Of a DNA stretch of 64,000 bases, positions 1-9,261 are shown piece by piece. The stretch's first letter is position 1; the number at the start of each line of letters is the position of its first letter. Source of the stretch: Aliirhizobium smilacinae (GTDB lineage: Bacteria; Pseudomonadota; Alphaproteobacteria; Rhizobiales; Rhizobiaceae); contig NZ_VDMN01000001.1 of the NCBI RefSeq assembly GCF_006335145.1, forward strand, positions 1,488,001 to 1,552,000, in the 5' to 3' direction. The position numbers were made by a program, and so were the translations under genes. Under the pieces are notes generated by a model that saw nothing but the letters and a program-made list of their open reading frames with translations, searched no databases and had not been told where the DNA came from.

Positions 1-71
1 TCTCGACACCGTCATCTAGGCAGAGAACCGGCCTTTGAACGAGGAAAAAGTCGCATCAGGCCGCCAGCCTT

Positions 72-200
72 TCAGACCAGTGACATGGCTATTGCGATTG
101 CGGCGGATACGCCCAAAGCGATTGTGGCTGCCAGGATGCTCAGGCCAATACGCGCCCAATGCGTGCGACGGGCACGCTTCTCGTCCCACTCGTAAACCAT
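72..200 (-). CDS. Small single-span membrane protein (42 aa)
   Basis: A short reading frame starts with ATG eight bases after a GGGAG ribosome-binding sequence. The product has a charged N-terminus (MVYEWDEKRARRTHWAR) followed by one hydrophobic segment rich in Ala, Ile and Leu at about residues 17-42 that runs to the C-terminus, so it looks like a tail-anchored or inverted single-span inner-membrane peptide. A protein of similar design (basic N-terminus, C-terminal hydrophobic tail, 44 aa) is encoded at 30245-30379. I do not recognise a family. Bases 1-71 show only a possible gene end (a TAG at 17-19) and nothing else I can support. Confidence 0.55.
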   Translation of the reverse strand: MVYEWDEKRARRTHWARIGLSILAATIALGVSAAIAIAMSLV

Positions 201-287
201 GACACAACTCCCACTCCTACCCGCTCCAATTTAGGGCAACAGGCGGCCACGTCAATCTTTCGTGAGGGATAGTTTACATAAGAGTGT

Positions 288-319
288 TCGATGGCGGGGC
301 CTGCGGCACCCGCCATCGA
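288..319 (-). terminator. Hairpin downstream of mmsA
   Basis: A perfect 11-bp stem (288-298 with 309-319, arms TCGATGGCGGG and CCCGCCATCGA) with a 10-base loop begins 12 bases after the mmsA stop codon. There is no clear U-tract on either strand, so it may be an RNA-stabilising hairpin rather than a true intrinsic terminator. Confidence 0.5.
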
Positions 320-330
320 TAGGGGTTCGA

Positions 331-1827
331 TTACTTCATCACCGGCATGACGAATTCTGCGCCGTCCTTGATGCCGGAGGGCCAACGGGCGGTGATCGTC
401 TTGGTCTTGGTCCAGAACTTGATCGAATCCGTGCCGTGCTGGTTCAGATCGCCGAAGGACGAGGCCTTCCAACCGCCGAAGGAATGATAGGCGAGCGGAA
501 CCGGGATCGGCACATTGATGCCGATCATGCCGATGTTGATCCGGCTGGCGAAATCGCGGGCGGCATCGCCGTCACGGGTATAGATCGCAACGCCATTGCC
601 GTATTCGTGCTTCATCGGCAGCGACAGCGCATCCTCGTAGTTCGTCGCGCGGACGACGGAGAGAACGGGACCGAAGATTTCCTGTTTGTAGATTTCCATA
701 TCCGGCGTGACGTTGTCGAACAGCGAGCCGCCGACGAAATAGCCGTTTTCATAACCCTGCAGCTTGAAACCGCGGCCATCGACCAGAAGGCTTGCGCCCT
801 CTTCGACACCCTTGTCGATCAGGCCATTGATACGCTCCTGTGCCGCCTTGGTGACGACCGGACCCAGATCGGCCTTGTCGTCCGTATACGGCCCGATGCG
901 CAGGCTCTCGATCTTCGGGATCAACTTTTCGACCAGCCTGTTGGCAGTGTCCTCACCGACCGGAACCGCCACCGAGACGGCCATGCAGCGCTCGCCGGCA
1001 GAACCGTAACCCGCACCGATCAGGGCATTGACGGCCTGATCGAGATCGGCGTCCGGCATGATGATCATGTGGTTCTTGGCGCCGCCGAAGCACTGGGCGC
1101 GCTTGCCGTTCTGTGCGGCCGTTCCATACACATAGAGCGCAATCGGGGTGGAGCCGACGAAGGAGACGGCGCCGATATCAGGATCGGTCAGGATCGCATC
1201 GACGGCTGCCTTGTCGCCGTTGATAACGTTGAGGATACCGGCAGGCAGGCCTGCCTCGATCATCAATTCGGCAAGCCGGATCGGCAGAGACGGATCGCGC
1301 TCGGATGGCTTCAGGATGAAGGCGTTGCCGCAGGCGATCGCCGGGGCGAACATCCACATCGGAATCATGCCGGGGAAATTGAACGGGGTGATGCCAGCAC
1401 CGATGCCGACCGGCTGGCGGATCGAATACATGTCGATCTGCGGACCGGCGCCTTCGGTGAACTCGCCCTTGGAGAGATGCGGAATGCCGATGACGAATTC
1501 GCAGACTTCCAGGCCGCGGACGATATCGCCCTTGGAATCCTCGACCGTCTTGCCGTGTTCCTTCGACAGCATCAGGGCCAGTTCATCCATGCTGCGGTTG
1601 AGCAGATCGACGAACTTCATGAACACGCGGGCACGGCGCTGCGGATTGATGGCCGCCCATGCCGGCTGGGCCGCCTTGGCATTTTCGACTGCGGCGCGGA
1701 TTTCCGAAACGCTGGCGAGTGCTACCTTCGCCTGAACTTCGCCGGTTGCCGGGTTGAAGACGTCGGCTGTGCGACCGCTCGTTCCGGCAACGTGCTTGCC
1801 GCCGATGAAATGACCGATTTCCTGCAT
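331..1827 (-). CDS. mmsA: Methylmalonate-semialdehyde dehydrogenase (CoA-acylating)
   Basis: A 498-residue member of the aldehyde dehydrogenase superfamily, MmsA/IolA type. It converts methylmalonate semialdehyde or malonate semialdehyde plus NAD and CoA to propionyl-CoA or acetyl-CoA in valine and myo-inositol degradation. Visible signatures are GITPFNFPGM around residue 145, the nucleotide-binding SFVGSTP near 222, and GERCMAV with the catalytic Cys at about 281; the C-terminal FWTKTKTITARW is typical of this subfamily. Length matches the family. The start chosen (ATG at 1827, protein MQEIGHFIGG) is preceded by a strong AGGAGGAAT; a longer in-frame start at 1884 lacks one. A LysR regulator is transcribed divergently from the 110-bp gap and probably controls it. 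Function confident; preferred physiological pathway (valine or inositol) is not visible here. Confidence 0.93.
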   Translation of the reverse strand: MQEIGHFIGGKHVAGTSGRTADVFNPATGEVQAKVALASVSEIRAAVENAKAAQPAWAAINPQRRARVFMKFVDLLNRSMDELALMLSKEHGKTVEDSKGDIVRGLEVCEFVIGIPHLSKGEFTEGAGPQIDMYSIRQPVGIGAGITPFNFPGMIPMWMFAPAIACGNAFILKPSERDPSLPIRLAELMIEAGLPAGILNVINGDKAAVDAILTDPDIGAVSFVGSTPIALYVYGTAAQNGKRAQCFGGAKNHMIIMPDADLDQAVNALIGAGYGSAGERCMAVSVAVPVGEDTANRLVEKLIPKIESLRIGPYTDDKADLGPVVTKAAQERINGLIDKGVEEGASLLVDGRGFKLQGYENGYFVGGSLFDNVTPDMEIYKQEIFGPVLSVVRATNYEDALSLPMKHEYGNGVAIYTRDGDAARDFASRINIGMIGINVPIPVPLAYHSFGGWKASSFGDLNQHGTDSIKFWTKTKTITARWPSGIKDGAEFVMPVMK

Positions 1828-1866
1828 GGGATTCCTCCTAGTTTCTATTGGACGCAGCATGTCACT

Positions 1867-1918
1867 CGAATTTGCGCAATTCAACGCGATAGTTTACGCA
1901 ACCGTTGTGCAAATTTCG
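1867..1918. promoter_or_regulatory. Candidate LysR operator between mmsA and its divergent regulator
   Basis: An imperfect inverted repeat lies in the divergent intergenic region: CGAATTTGCGCAA at 1867-1879 and TTGTGCAAATTTCG at 1905-1918. The cores TTGCGCAA and TTGTGCAA are themselves near-palindromic. LysR-family regulators typically bind dyads of this kind in divergent promoters, so this is a reasonable site for the product of the 1938-2825 gene. Inference from position and symmetry only. Confidence 0.4.
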
Positions 1919-1937
1919 ACATTGAAAGGCGCGTTCG

Positions 1938-2825
1938 ATGGATTGGGATGATGTCAGGATGTTTCTGGCGGTGGCGCGCACCGGCCAACTTCTCTCGGCT
2001 TCGCGGCGTCTCGGCATCAACCATGCTACACTCGGGCGACGAATGACGGCGCTGGAGGATGCGCTGCAGACGCGGCTTCTCGTGAGGCGTACCAACGGCT
2101 GTACGCTGACGGCGGAAGGTGAAGTGCTACTTGCGGCGGCCGAAAAGATGGAAACCGAAATGCTGTCGGCGCAGGCAAGGACCGCCAGTACCGACACGGT
2201 GATTGCCGGTACGGTGAGGATCGGCGCGCCCGACGGTTTCGGTGTGTCGTTTCTCGCATCGCGAATGGGCCACCTGACCCGCCGGCATCCGGAGCTGAAA
2301 ATCCAGCTGGTGCCGGTGCCGCGGCATTTTTCGCTTTCCCAGCGCGAGGCCGATATCGCGATCACCATCGAGAGGCCCGATCAGGGCCGCCTCGTCTCCT
2401 CCAAGCTGACCGACTATACGCTCGGGCTTTATGCCTCACGCTCCTATATCGAGGTAGCTGGTGAACCGGAAACGGCAGAGGACTTGAGGCTGCATTCGCG
2501 GGTGGGCTACGTCGAGGACCTGATCTTTTCGCCGTCGCTGAATTTTACCGGCGAAATCATGCGCGACTGGGATGCGGGATTCGAGATTTCCAGCGCCATC
2601 GGCCAGACAGAGGCGGTGAAAGCCGGTGCCGGCATCGGCATCCTGCACGATTATGTCGCGCGTCAATTTTCCGACCTGGTCAGAATTTTGCCCGAGGTGA
2701 CGCTCAAACGATCCTACTGGACGACCTATCACGAGACATCCCGCGATCTAGCACGGCTTCGGATCGTCGTCGACTACATCCGTGAACTGGTGACGGAGGA
2801 AAGCCACATCTTCGTCGCCACCTGA
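1938..2825 (+). CDS. LysR-family transcriptional regulator
   Basis: A 295-residue LysR-type regulator. The N-terminal winged helix-turn-helix covers about residues 2-60 (MDWDDVRMFLAVARTGQL, then SASRRLGINHATLGRRMTAL), followed by a linker helix and a periplasmic-binding-like effector domain from about residue 90 to 290. Length is normal for the family. It is divergent from mmsA and is most simply read as the local regulator of that dehydrogenase; the inducer cannot be told from sequence. It is followed directly by a strong terminator. Divergent LysR-target arrangement is well known for the family; the specific target is inference. Confidence 0.9.
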   Translation: MDWDDVRMFLAVARTGQLLSASRRLGINHATLGRRMTALEDALQTRLLVRRTNGCTLTAEGEVLLAAAEKMETEMLSAQARTASTDTVIAGTVRIGAPDGFGVSFLASRMGHLTRRHPELKIQLVPVPRHFSLSQREADIAITIERPDQGRLVSSKLTDYTLGLYASRSYIEVAGEPETAEDLRLHSRVGYVEDLIFSPSLNFTGEIMRDWDAGFEISSAIGQTEAVKAGAGIGILHDYVARQFSDLVRILPEVTLKRSYWTTYHETSRDLARLRIVVDYIRELVTEESHIFVAT

Positions 2826-2838
2826 AGGCAGGTTCGAA

Positions 2839-2862
2839 AAAGCCCGGCCGAAGCCGGGCTTT
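2839..2862. terminator. Bidirectional intrinsic terminator
   Basis: A perfect 10-bp stem AAAGCCCGGC / GCCGGGCTTT with a CGAA tetraloop sits between the convergent ends of the LysR gene and the small XRE gene. The A-run on one side and T-run on the other make it usable from both directions. Confidence 0.85.
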
Positions 2863-2879
2863 GTTGGTGCGCCTTACGA

Positions 2880-3125
2880 TCAGGCGACGAGAAGCGCCGA
2901 TGGGGGCAATTTCAGCGCCAGAGCAATACGTTTCAGCCTGGCCGGATCGGCATTCAAGCCTTCTTCGACGCCGACGATTTCCTCATGTACGAGGCCAGTG
3001 GTCAACGCCAGATCATCGATGCTGTAGCCTGCGGCAAGACGCGCTTCGGCGACCGCTCGTGCTACATGACCAGAAAGAACAGCGCCGTTTTGGGATGCCT
3101 TGATGTTGCTAATCGAGACTGTCAT
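2880..3125 (-). CDS. Small XRE-type helix-turn-helix protein (81 aa)
   Basis: An 81-residue protein whose C-terminal two thirds read as an XRE/Cro helix-turn-helix: ARAVAEARLAAGYSIDDLAL, TTGLVHEEIVGVEEG, then a closing ARLKRIALALKLPPSALL. There is no second domain. The start at 3125 (MTVSISNIKASQ) is preceded by AGAAGGA; upstream in-frame Met codons at 3195 and 3254 would place the coding sequence across a structured leader and lack a good ribosome-binding site. The gene lies behind a promoter-plus-terminator leader (see 3142-3239) and converges on the LysR gene. Likely a DNA-binding regulator, target unknown. Confidence 0.65.
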   Translation of the reverse strand: MTVSISNIKASQNGAVLSGHVARAVAEARLAAGYSIDDLALTTGLVHEEIVGVEEGLNADPARLKRIALALKLPPSALLVA

Positions 3126-3141
3126 GGTTTCATCCTTCTTG

Positions 3142-3239
3142 AAAAAACCCGTCGCAAGCGCCGGGTGAAGGGGGCCGAATGGCCCAGACTGCGACATGTC
3201 GTCGCGAGACAAACATAAGCCATAAAACGCGTTGTGCAA
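3142..3239 (-). promoter_or_regulatory. Promoter and attenuator-like leader of the small XRE gene
   Basis: On the minus strand a sigma70-like promoter can be read (TTGCAC at 3239-3234, 16-base spacer, TATGTT at 3217-3212). The following leader contains a CGACATGTCG palindrome (3192-3201), a GGGCC-N4-GGCCC hairpin (3172-3185), and then ACCCG...CGGGT (3147-3166) followed at once by six U residues. That last element is a textbook intrinsic terminator only about 17 bases before the start codon. Either an attenuator controls the gene or a roughly 60-nt small RNA ends here. Seen directly as sequence; function inferred. Confidence 0.45.
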
Positions 3240-3365
3240 TAGCCATTGGTGCATTGCACAAGATCGGGCGCGAAAAAACGGCGGCGCCTCCGTATTTTAA
3301 TGGCGAAAATTCCGGCAGAACCAAAGCCGATCCTGCGCGTTTACAAGGCAAACGAGGACAAGATC

Positions 3366-3839
3366 ATGCCCTATTCCGACTTTGCCTACACACCGCAAAA
3401 TAATGATCACGATCACGGAACGGACGCGCAGCTGCTGCAGGCGGCGCACCATCTGGTCGATGTCTACCTCGTTTACCTTAGGGAGCATGAAACCGCCGGG
3501 GATCTGTTCGACACGCGCGAGCTTCCGGCGTCGAAGGGCAGCCTGATTAACGCGTTTCGGGTGGTTATTGCAACGGAAAGCCGTCCGGGCGTACGAGCGC
3601 TTCTGGTGAAAGCCGGCATGACGCTGGCCCAATTTCAGGAAAATATCGGGCCGCGCATGTCGGTCAGGCCCGCACACCAGAAAGAAAAGCCGAGCGACGG
3701 GCACTGGCGGCCTGAACCGAGCCAGATCCGTCGGTTCGATAGTGCCCTGATGCGGTTGGGCGAGGACCGTACGCGGCTGGTGCAGATGTTCCGGCATGCT
3801 GCCGATATCGCCGAGCACAAACCCTACTATAACGCGTAA
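3366..3839 (+). CDS. Conserved-looking hypothetical protein (158 aa)
   Basis: A 158-residue soluble protein with no signal peptide or membrane segment. I chose the ATG at 3366 (MPYSDFAYTPQ) because GAGGA lies seven bases upstream; in-frame starts at 3246 and 3300 have no ribosome-binding site. The N-terminus has an Asn/His/Asp-rich stretch (NNDHDHGTD), then a helical region DAQLLQAAHHLVDVYLVYL. The C-terminal third is basic and polar with RRFDSALMRLGEDRTRLVQM. I do not recognise a family. It stands alone between the XRE leader and a gene-poor stretch. Confidence 0.55.
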   Translation: MPYSDFAYTPQNNDHDHGTDAQLLQAAHHLVDVYLVYLREHETAGDLFDTRELPASKGSLINAFRVVIATESRPGVRALLVKAGMTLAQFQENIGPRMSVRPAHQKEKPSDGHWRPEPSQIRRFDSALMRLGEDRTRLVQMFRHAADIAEHKPYYNA

Positions 3840-4533
3840 TTCAGTCTCATCTGGCAGCGATTGCGTTGGGTCAATGACGCAACCCTCCGTCTCTATAAGT
3901 TGTTATCCATACGACCAAACAGCGATGCACACTTTTAAAGTGCACATCACGTTTGCGGCCGCAGGCAAGGTGAAGACTGAGATCCGCTACCCCGTTCGAT
4001 AATATCATCGATATCTTCGGGCGGCTGAAGGACGGCTCGTTTGAAGCCGGTTGGTGCCGGATTTCGCCACAACTGCCTGTACGGTCGGCTGGGGCGGCGC
4101 GACGGAGGCCGCGTCGTTCAGGAGGGACCCGGCCCAATATCCAATGGGCCGGGTCTTCGCGTTTTAAAACAGGGCTATAGTCGCCCGCATCGGCGATTTC
4201 GTCTCGCCGCTACACGCCATTCTTCGCCAATCCTTACAGGACCTATGGCTACCGGACGGTGCAGGTGGACGCTATCTTAATGATCCGTGGCACAGGGGCG
4301 TTCGCCTTAACGGGCCGATGGGACGATTTGGCGCTCCTGGTTGCCAATTCCGAGAACCGGTCGCCCCCATAGAGGCAAAACGCTGGCAATCGTCATCCTC
4401 TGCCCTATCCTCCGGCACATCGCGCGATAATTGATTGCTTGTCACAAAAAACGTCCAGACTGCCGCAAGCGCGATGCCTCTTGAGAGACGGACAATCCGC
4501 CAGTCCATGATCCATGTCATGAAACACATCATC
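3840..4533. other. Gene-poor interval with an orphan terminator
   Basis: About 0.7 kb in which I see no convincing protein gene on either strand. It holds a strong + strand hairpin (4126-4155, listed separately) with no obvious gene in front of it. Between about 4163 and 4430 one + strand frame stays open and reads protein-like (LQDLWLPDGAGGRYLNDPWH) but has no usable start, so it may be a gene remnant. On the minus strand 4272-4532 could encode an 86-aa peptide with an N-terminal hydrophobic stretch (RGIALAAVWTFFV), which I consider doubtful. Confidence 0.4.
4126..4155 (+). terminator. Strong hairpin terminator without an evident upstream gene
   Basis: A perfect 11-bp stem (GACCCGGCCCA / TGGGCCGGGTC) with an 8-base loop is followed by TTCGCGTTTT on the + strand. 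No + strand open reading frame convincingly ends before it, so it may end a small RNA starting in the 3.9-4.1 kb region. Confidence 0.6.
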
Positions 4534-4548
4534 TAAATCGATTAACAT
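4534..4548. promoter_or_regulatory. AATCGATT-centred motif upstream of xfp
   Basis: TAAATCGATTAACAT, centred on the palindrome AATCGATT, ends 29 bases before the xfp start codon. The same 15-mer with one change (A to G at position 12) lies upstream of zwf at 34624-34638. A palindrome with a central CG is typical of LacI/GalR-family operators. In Sinorhizobium meliloti the LacI-type regulator PckR is reported to control the ED operon; I infer a comparable regulator may act here. Confidence 0.4.
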
Positions 4549-4577
4549 CGCAGATGAGGAAAAAAGAGGAGTTTTCA

Positions 4578-7019
4578 ATGCAGCAACATGTAGTCCCCAA
4601 GGACGCCGCATTTTCGCAATCGGAATATTTTGATCCCGCCCGCCCGCGCACCGAATTGTCGCAGGCGGAGGTGACGCTGATGAACCGGTACTGGCGAGCG
4701 GCCAATTATCTTTCGGTCGGGCAGATCTACCTTCTTGAAAACCCGCTTCTGCGCGAGCCGCTTCAGCCGTTGCATATCAAGCCGCGACTTCTCGGCCACT
4801 GGGGCACGACCCCTGGCCTCAATTTCATCTATACCCATCTCAACCGGGTGATCAAAAACCGCGATCTGGACGTCATCTATATATGCGGGCCGGGACATGG
4901 CGGGCCGGGCATGGTCGCCAATACCTGGATGGAAGGCATTTACAGCGAAGTCTATCCGAACATTCCGGAAAACGCCGAGGGCATGCACAAGCTGTTCCGG
5001 CAATTCTCCTTCCCCGGCGGCGTGCCGAGCCATGTGGCGCCTGAAACGCCCGGCTCCATCCATGAAGGCGGCGAACTGGGTTATGCGCTGGTGCATGCTT
5101 ATGGTGCAGCCTTCGACAACCCGGACCTGATCGTTGCCTGCGTCGTCGGTGACGGCGAGGCAGAAACCGGGCCGCTGGCAGCAAGCTGGCAGTCAAACAA
5201 GTTCCTCAACCCGGCACGCGACGGTGCGGTTCTACCGATCCTGCATCTGAACGGCTATAAGATCGCCAACCCGACCGTGCTTTCGCGCATTCCCCACGAT
5301 GACCTGAGGAAACTGTTCGAGGGTCATGGTTATGCGCCGATCTTCGTCGAGGGTCATGAGCCGGAGGCGATGCATCGGTTGATGGCGGACGCGATGGATC
5401 TCGCCACGGACATGATCCGCGACATCCAAGAGAAGGCCCGCTCGGGTGCCGCTTCGACGCAGGCACCGCGCTGGCCGATGATCATCCTGCGCAGCCCCAA
5501 GGGTTGGACGGGACCGAAGGAAGTCGACGGCAAGAAGGTCGAGGATTTCTGGCGGGCGCACCAGGTTCCCGTCGCCACCTGCCGGGAAAACGACAGCCAC
5601 CGCAAGGTTCTCGAAGACTGGATGCGGAGCTACGATCCGGAAGACCTGTTCGACGCGGACGGAAGCCTGAAGGCGGAATTGAAGGCGCTTGCGCCGACCG
5701 GCAACCGCCGTATGGGCGCAAACCCGCATACCAACGGCGGCATTCTGCGCAAGGAACTGAAATGCCCGCCGATTTCCGACTATGCCGTGGATGTGACGGT
5801 GCCGGGCGAAAAGATCGTCCAGACGACGGACGTGCTCGGCAAATACCTGCGCGACGTGCTGAGGCTCAACGACGAAGAAAAGAATTTCCGCATCTTCGGA
5901 CCTGATGAAACGGATTCCAACCGGCTGGGTGCGGTGTTCGAAACAACCGACCGAGTGTGGATGGAAAATATCGAGCCCTTTGACGTGCATCTATCGCCGG
6001 AAGGGCGGGTGATGGAAGTGCTTTCCGAACACCTGTGCCAAGGGTGGCTGGAAGGGTATCTGCTCACCGGCCGGCACGGGTTCTTCTCCTGCTACGAAGC
6101 CTTCATCCACATCATCGACTCGATGTTCAACCAGCATGCCAAGTGGCTGAAGGTGACGCGCGAGCTGAAATGGAGAAAGCCGATCAGCTCACTCAACTAC
6201 CTGTTGACCTCGCATGTGTGGCGGCAGGACCATAACGGCTTTTCGCATCAGGACCCGGGTTTCCTCGATCACGTCGCAAACAAGAAGGCAGACGTGGTGC
6301 GCATCTACCTGCCGCCGGATGCGAATACGCTTCTGTGGGTGGCCGACCATTGCCTCAACACCTGGGACCGAATCAACGTGATCGTGGCCGGCAAGCAGCC
6401 GGAGCCGCAATGGCTTTCCATCGAGGACGCGGCCAAACATTGCCAGGCCGGTGCCGGCATCTGGGACTGGGCCAGCAATGAAGATGACGCGATCGCACCG
6501 GATGTGGTGATGGCCTGCGCCGGCGACGTGCCGACGATGGAAACGCTGGCCGCCGTCATGCTGCTGCGCGAGGCGATCCCAGAACTGAAGATCCGTGTCG
6601 TCAACATCGTCGACCTGATGACGCTGCAGGCGAAGGAAGAGCATTCGCATGGCCTGACGGACGAAGAGTTCGACAAGCTGTTCACTACAGAACGGCCGGT
6701 CATCTTCGCCTATCACGGTTATCCCTATCTCATCCACCGGCTGACCTATAAGCGCAACAACCATCGCAACATGCATGTGCGCGGCTTCGTCGAGGAAGGC
6801 ACGACCACGACGCCTTTCGACATGACGGTGCTCAACCAGCTCGACCGCTACCATCTGGCGCTCGAAGCTATCGAACGGGTGCCGGAACTGAAGGAAAAGG
6901 TTCCGCATGTGATCGAGATGCTGAACGGTAAGCTTGCCCTGCACACGGCCCATGTCCGTGAATACGGCGAAGACATGCCGGAGATCCTCAACTGGAAATG
7001 GACAGGCCTCACAGCTTAA
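4578..7019 (+). CDS. xfp: Xylulose-5-phosphate/fructose-6-phosphate phosphoketolase
   Basis: An 813-residue thiamine-diphosphate enzyme that splits xylulose 5-phosphate (and usually fructose 6-phosphate) with phosphate into acetyl phosphate plus glyceraldehyde 3-phosphate or erythrose 4-phosphate. Family signatures are plain: [19 protein letters not shown] near residue 75, CGPGHGGPG, and [10 protein letters not shown], the ThDP-binding GDG motif, at about residue 195. Length matches the family. The start MQQHVVPKD follows GAGGAG at a good distance; the in-frame ATG at 4554 has no such site. A strong terminator follows, so it is monocistronic; no ackA or pta lies beside it, although acetyl phosphate must be used somewhere. 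The upstream AATCGATT motif shared with zwf suggests joint control with the Entner-Doudoroff genes. Confidence 0.95.
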   Translation: MQQHVVPKDAAFSQSEYFDPARPRTELSQAEVTLMNRYWRAANYLSVGQIYLLENPLLREPLQPLHIKPRLLGHWGTTPGLNFIYTHLNRVIKNRDLDVIYICGPGHGGPGMVANTWMEGIYSEVYPNIPENAEGMHKLFRQFSFPGGVPSHVAPETPGSIHEGGELGYALVHAYGAAFDNPDLIVACVVGDGEAETGPLAASWQSNKFLNPARDGAVLPILHLNGYKIANPTVLSRIPHDDLRKLFEGHGYAPIFVEGHEPEAMHRLMADAMDLATDMIRDIQEKARSGAASTQAPRWPMIILRSPKGWTGPKEVDGKKVEDFWRAHQVPVATCRENDSHRKVLEDWMRSYDPEDLFDADGSLKAELKALAPTGNRRMGANPHTNGGILRKELKCPPISDYAVDVTVPGEKIVQTTDVLGKYLRDVLRLNDEEKNFRIFGPDETDSNRLGAVFETTDRVWMENIEPFDVHLSPEGRVMEVLSEHLCQGWLEGYLLTGRHGFFSCYEAFIHIIDSMFNQHAKWLKVTRELKWRKPISSLNYLLTSHVWRQDHNGFSHQDPGFLDHVANKKADVVRIYLPPDANTLLWVADHCLNTWDRINVIVAGKQPEPQWLSIEDAAKHCQAGAGIWDWASNEDDAIAPDVVMACAGDVPTMETLAAVMLLREAIPELKIRVVNIVDLMTLQAKEEHSHGLTDEEFDKLFTTERPVIFAYHGYPYLIHRLTYKRNNHRNMHVRGFVEEGTTTTPFDMTVLNQLDRYHLALEAIERVPELKEKVPHVIEMLNGKLALHTAHVREYGEDMPEILNWKWTGLTA

Positions 7020-7068
7020 CCATCCGTTGATCGGCGGGGTCATCTCCCGTCAATGTCCGAATGACCCG

Positions 7069-7100
7069 GGCGGGCCGCACACAAGCGGCCCGCCTTTTTT
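7069..7100 (+). terminator. Intrinsic terminator of xfp
   Basis: A perfect 10-bp GC-rich stem GGCGGGCCGC / GCGGCCCGCC with loop ACACAA followed by six T residues, 50 bases after the xfp stop. Confidence 0.92.
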
Positions 7101-7298
7101 ATGCCGGTCACATGGGACAATCCGCCACACGAATGGGCCAAGGCCGTTAAACAGAAATTATCTGATACATTGTCATGTTTTGTTAATAGGCCGCAGTGCT
7201 GCGCGGGGCGCTGTAAGCCTTTTGTTAGGAAAGCTGTCACAAATCTCACCTGGCACGCGCACGAAACAAGAATGCACGGCACATCCAAGGACCAGATT

Positions 7299-9188
7299 AT
7301 GTTTGCAAAAATTCAGATCAAAACACTTTTACCAATGCTATTCGGTCTCGTCGTCATGCTCGGGATCACTCAGGGCGCATTTTCCATTCTCTCCGTCAAC
7401 TCTCTCCAGACCCATGTCGACAATGTTGGTGCGCGTGTTTCGCGGGCGGCGCAGATGGGCGAATTGGAGCGCCTTTTCGGCGACGTTCGACGCAATGCCG
7501 CGCTGCTTCTGAGCACATCGACCAAGGAAGAGCGCAGCGCCGGATCGACTGCCCTGAATGCCGCCTACCGCGCACGCGGCAAGGCTTTCGACGCTTATGG
7601 TACCAGCATAAACAGCGATGAGATGCGCGCCAAATATCAGGCCACAAAAGCTGCCATGGATGCCTATGAGGCTGAAGGTGGACGTCTCATTTCCCTTGTG
7701 GAAGAAGGCGATCTTGCGGCGGCCAAAAGGCATTTTAACCAGCAGCTGGTGGTAATCGGCGGAGAAGCCGTCAGGCTTTTCGGCGAGATGGTCAGTCTGA
7801 ACAAGGCAAGCGGCGATGCGGCGGTCAGCGAAGCAAAAGCCACGGCAGGGTCGTCGTTGATGACCACAACGCTGATGGTGGCAGTCGTGGCCGTGATCGG
7901 CGGGATTGCAGCTCTGCTCGGCTTCCGCTGGATCGCCCGGCCGATCACCAATATCACCCTGTCGATGAATGCGCTCGCCGCCGGCAATACCGAACACCAG
8001 ATCCCGCATCGTGACCGGAAGGACGAGATCGGCGACATGGCTGCCGCCGTCTCGATTTTTCGCGACAATGCGATCGAGCGCGAAAGGCTGGAACAGGAGG
8101 CGGAAGCCAATGGCAAGCTTTCCGAACAGGAACGGCTGGCCCGCGAGGAGCAGAAGGCGAAGGAAGCCGAAGAGGTCAAGTTTGCGGTGGACGGTATCGC
8201 CCGCGGCCTGAACCATCTTGCGGAAGGTGACGTGACCCACCGCCTGGACACTCCGTTTGCCGGCCAGCTCGATACGGTTCGTCTGAACTTTAACGAGTCT
8301 ATTTCAAAGCTGCAGGCGGCGCTTCGTTCGGTCGGCGACAATGCCAAGATGATCGATGCGGGTGCGAGTGAAATCCGTTCCGCGACCGAGGACCTGTCGA
8401 AACGAACCGAACAACAGGCCGCATCGGTGGAAGAGACTGCTGCCGCGCTCGAACAGGTCACGACGGCCGTCAAGGATTCCGCCATGCAGGCCAGCAAGGC
8501 CGGTGATCTGGTGACTAGGACCCATGACGGCGCCGAACGCTCCGGAGAGATCGTTCGCAAGGCCGTTCAGGCGATGCAGGAGATCGAGAAATCATCGTCC
8601 GAGATCGGCAACATCATCGGAGTGATCGATGATATCGCGTTCCAGACCAATCTTCTCGCGCTCAATGCCGGTGTCGAAGCGGCACGTGCCGGCGATGCCG
8701 GCAAGGGGTTTGCGGTCGTGGCGCAAGAAGTGCGCGAACTGGCGCAGCGGTCCGCCCAAGCTGCCAAGGAGATCAAGGACCTGATCACCAAGTCGGGTGC
8801 CCAGGTGCGTGACGGGGTGGCTCTGGTCGGCGAGACCGGCACGGCGCTGCAGGCGATCGTCTCGGAAGTGCAGGAAATCAACCGGAATGTCTCTGCCATC
8901 GTGTCCTCGACACGCGAACAGTCCACCGGGCTTTCGGAGATCAATTCCGCAGTCAACCAGATGGATCAGGGTACCCAGAAAAACGCGTCAATGGTCGAGG
9001 AAACGACTGCCGCGACCTACAGCCTTGCGTCTCAGGCCGCAGAACTGACCACACTGCTTGCCCAGTTCAAGCTGGAAGCAGAAGCCCCGGTTCGTGGCGT
9101 CAACAGCGCGACAGCGGATATACGGGAAAAGGCACAGCCATCGCCGGCACGCGCACTCGGGCAGAGGCTGGCATCGGCCTTCCGCTGA
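7299..9188 (+). CDS. Methyl-accepting chemotaxis protein (4HB-type sensor)
   Basis: A 629-residue chemoreceptor. TM1 covers about residues 10-30 and TM2 about 185-208; between them is a roughly 150-residue helical periplasmic domain that looks like a four-helix bundle. A HAMP domain follows ([16 protein letters not shown] and on), then the signalling domain with the conserved hairpin tip [20 protein letters not shown] and [20 protein letters not shown]. There is no C-terminal NWETF-type pentapeptide. The start at 7299 ([10 protein letters not shown]) is preceded by AAGGA and puts TM1 near the N-terminus; the longer frame from 7101 begins inside the xfp terminator. Ligand unknown. It is single, flanked by terminators. 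Confidence 0.92.
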   Translation: MFAKIQIKTLLPMLFGLVVMLGITQGAFSILSVNSLQTHVDNVGARVSRAAQMGELERLFGDVRRNAALLLSTSTKEERSAGSTALNAAYRARGKAFDAYGTSINSDEMRAKYQATKAAMDAYEAEGGRLISLVEEGDLAAAKRHFNQQLVVIGGEAVRLFGEMVSLNKASGDAAVSEAKATAGSSLMTTTLMVAVVAVIGGIAALLGFRWIARPITNITLSMNALAAGNTEHQIPHRDRKDEIGDMAAAVSIFRDNAIERERLEQEAEANGKLSEQERLAREEQKAKEAEEVKFAVDGIARGLNHLAEGDVTHRLDTPFAGQLDTVRLNFNESISKLQAALRSVGDNAKMIDAGASEIRSATEDLSKRTEQQAASVEETAAALEQVTTAVKDSAMQASKAGDLVTRTHDGAERSGEIVRKAVQAMQEIEKSSSEIGNIIGVIDDIAFQTNLLALNAGVEAARAGDAGKGFAVVAQEVRELAQRSAQAAKEIKDLITKSGAQVRDGVALVGETGTALQAIVSEVQEINRNVSAIVSSTREQSTGLSEINSAVNQMDQGTQKNASMVEETTAATYSLASQAAELTTLLAQFKLEAEAPVRGVNSATADIREKAQPSPARALGQRLASAFR

Positions 9189-9222
9189 GGCTTAACGCGG
9201 GCGATTGCTGCATTCAGGACGG

Positions 9223-9260
9223 ATCCTCCGGGCCGCAAGCGGTCCGGAGGATTTCTTTTT
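9223..9260 (+). terminator. Intrinsic terminator of the chemoreceptor gene
   Basis: A 14-bp stem with one G:U pair (ATCCTCCGGGCCGC / GCGGTCCGGAGGAT) is followed by TTCTTTTT. It also separates the gene from the convergent SDR gene. Confidence 0.88.
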
Positions 9261-9261
9261 C

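Noticed and set aside
262..2046. 594-codon open frame opposite mmsA
   Set aside because: It is the antisense shadow of a GC-rich aldehyde dehydrogenase gene; composition (Arg, Asp, His-rich) is non-protein-like and there is no ribosome-binding site.
4272..4532. 86-residue minus-strand frame with an N-terminal hydrophobic stretch
   Set aside because: No convincing ribosome-binding site and low-complexity C-terminus; left as a possibility in the interval description only.
7101..7298. N-terminal extension of the first chemoreceptor from 7101
   Set aside because: It would start inside the xfp terminator and push TM1 to residue 77; the ATG at 7299 has a ribosome-binding site and normal topology.
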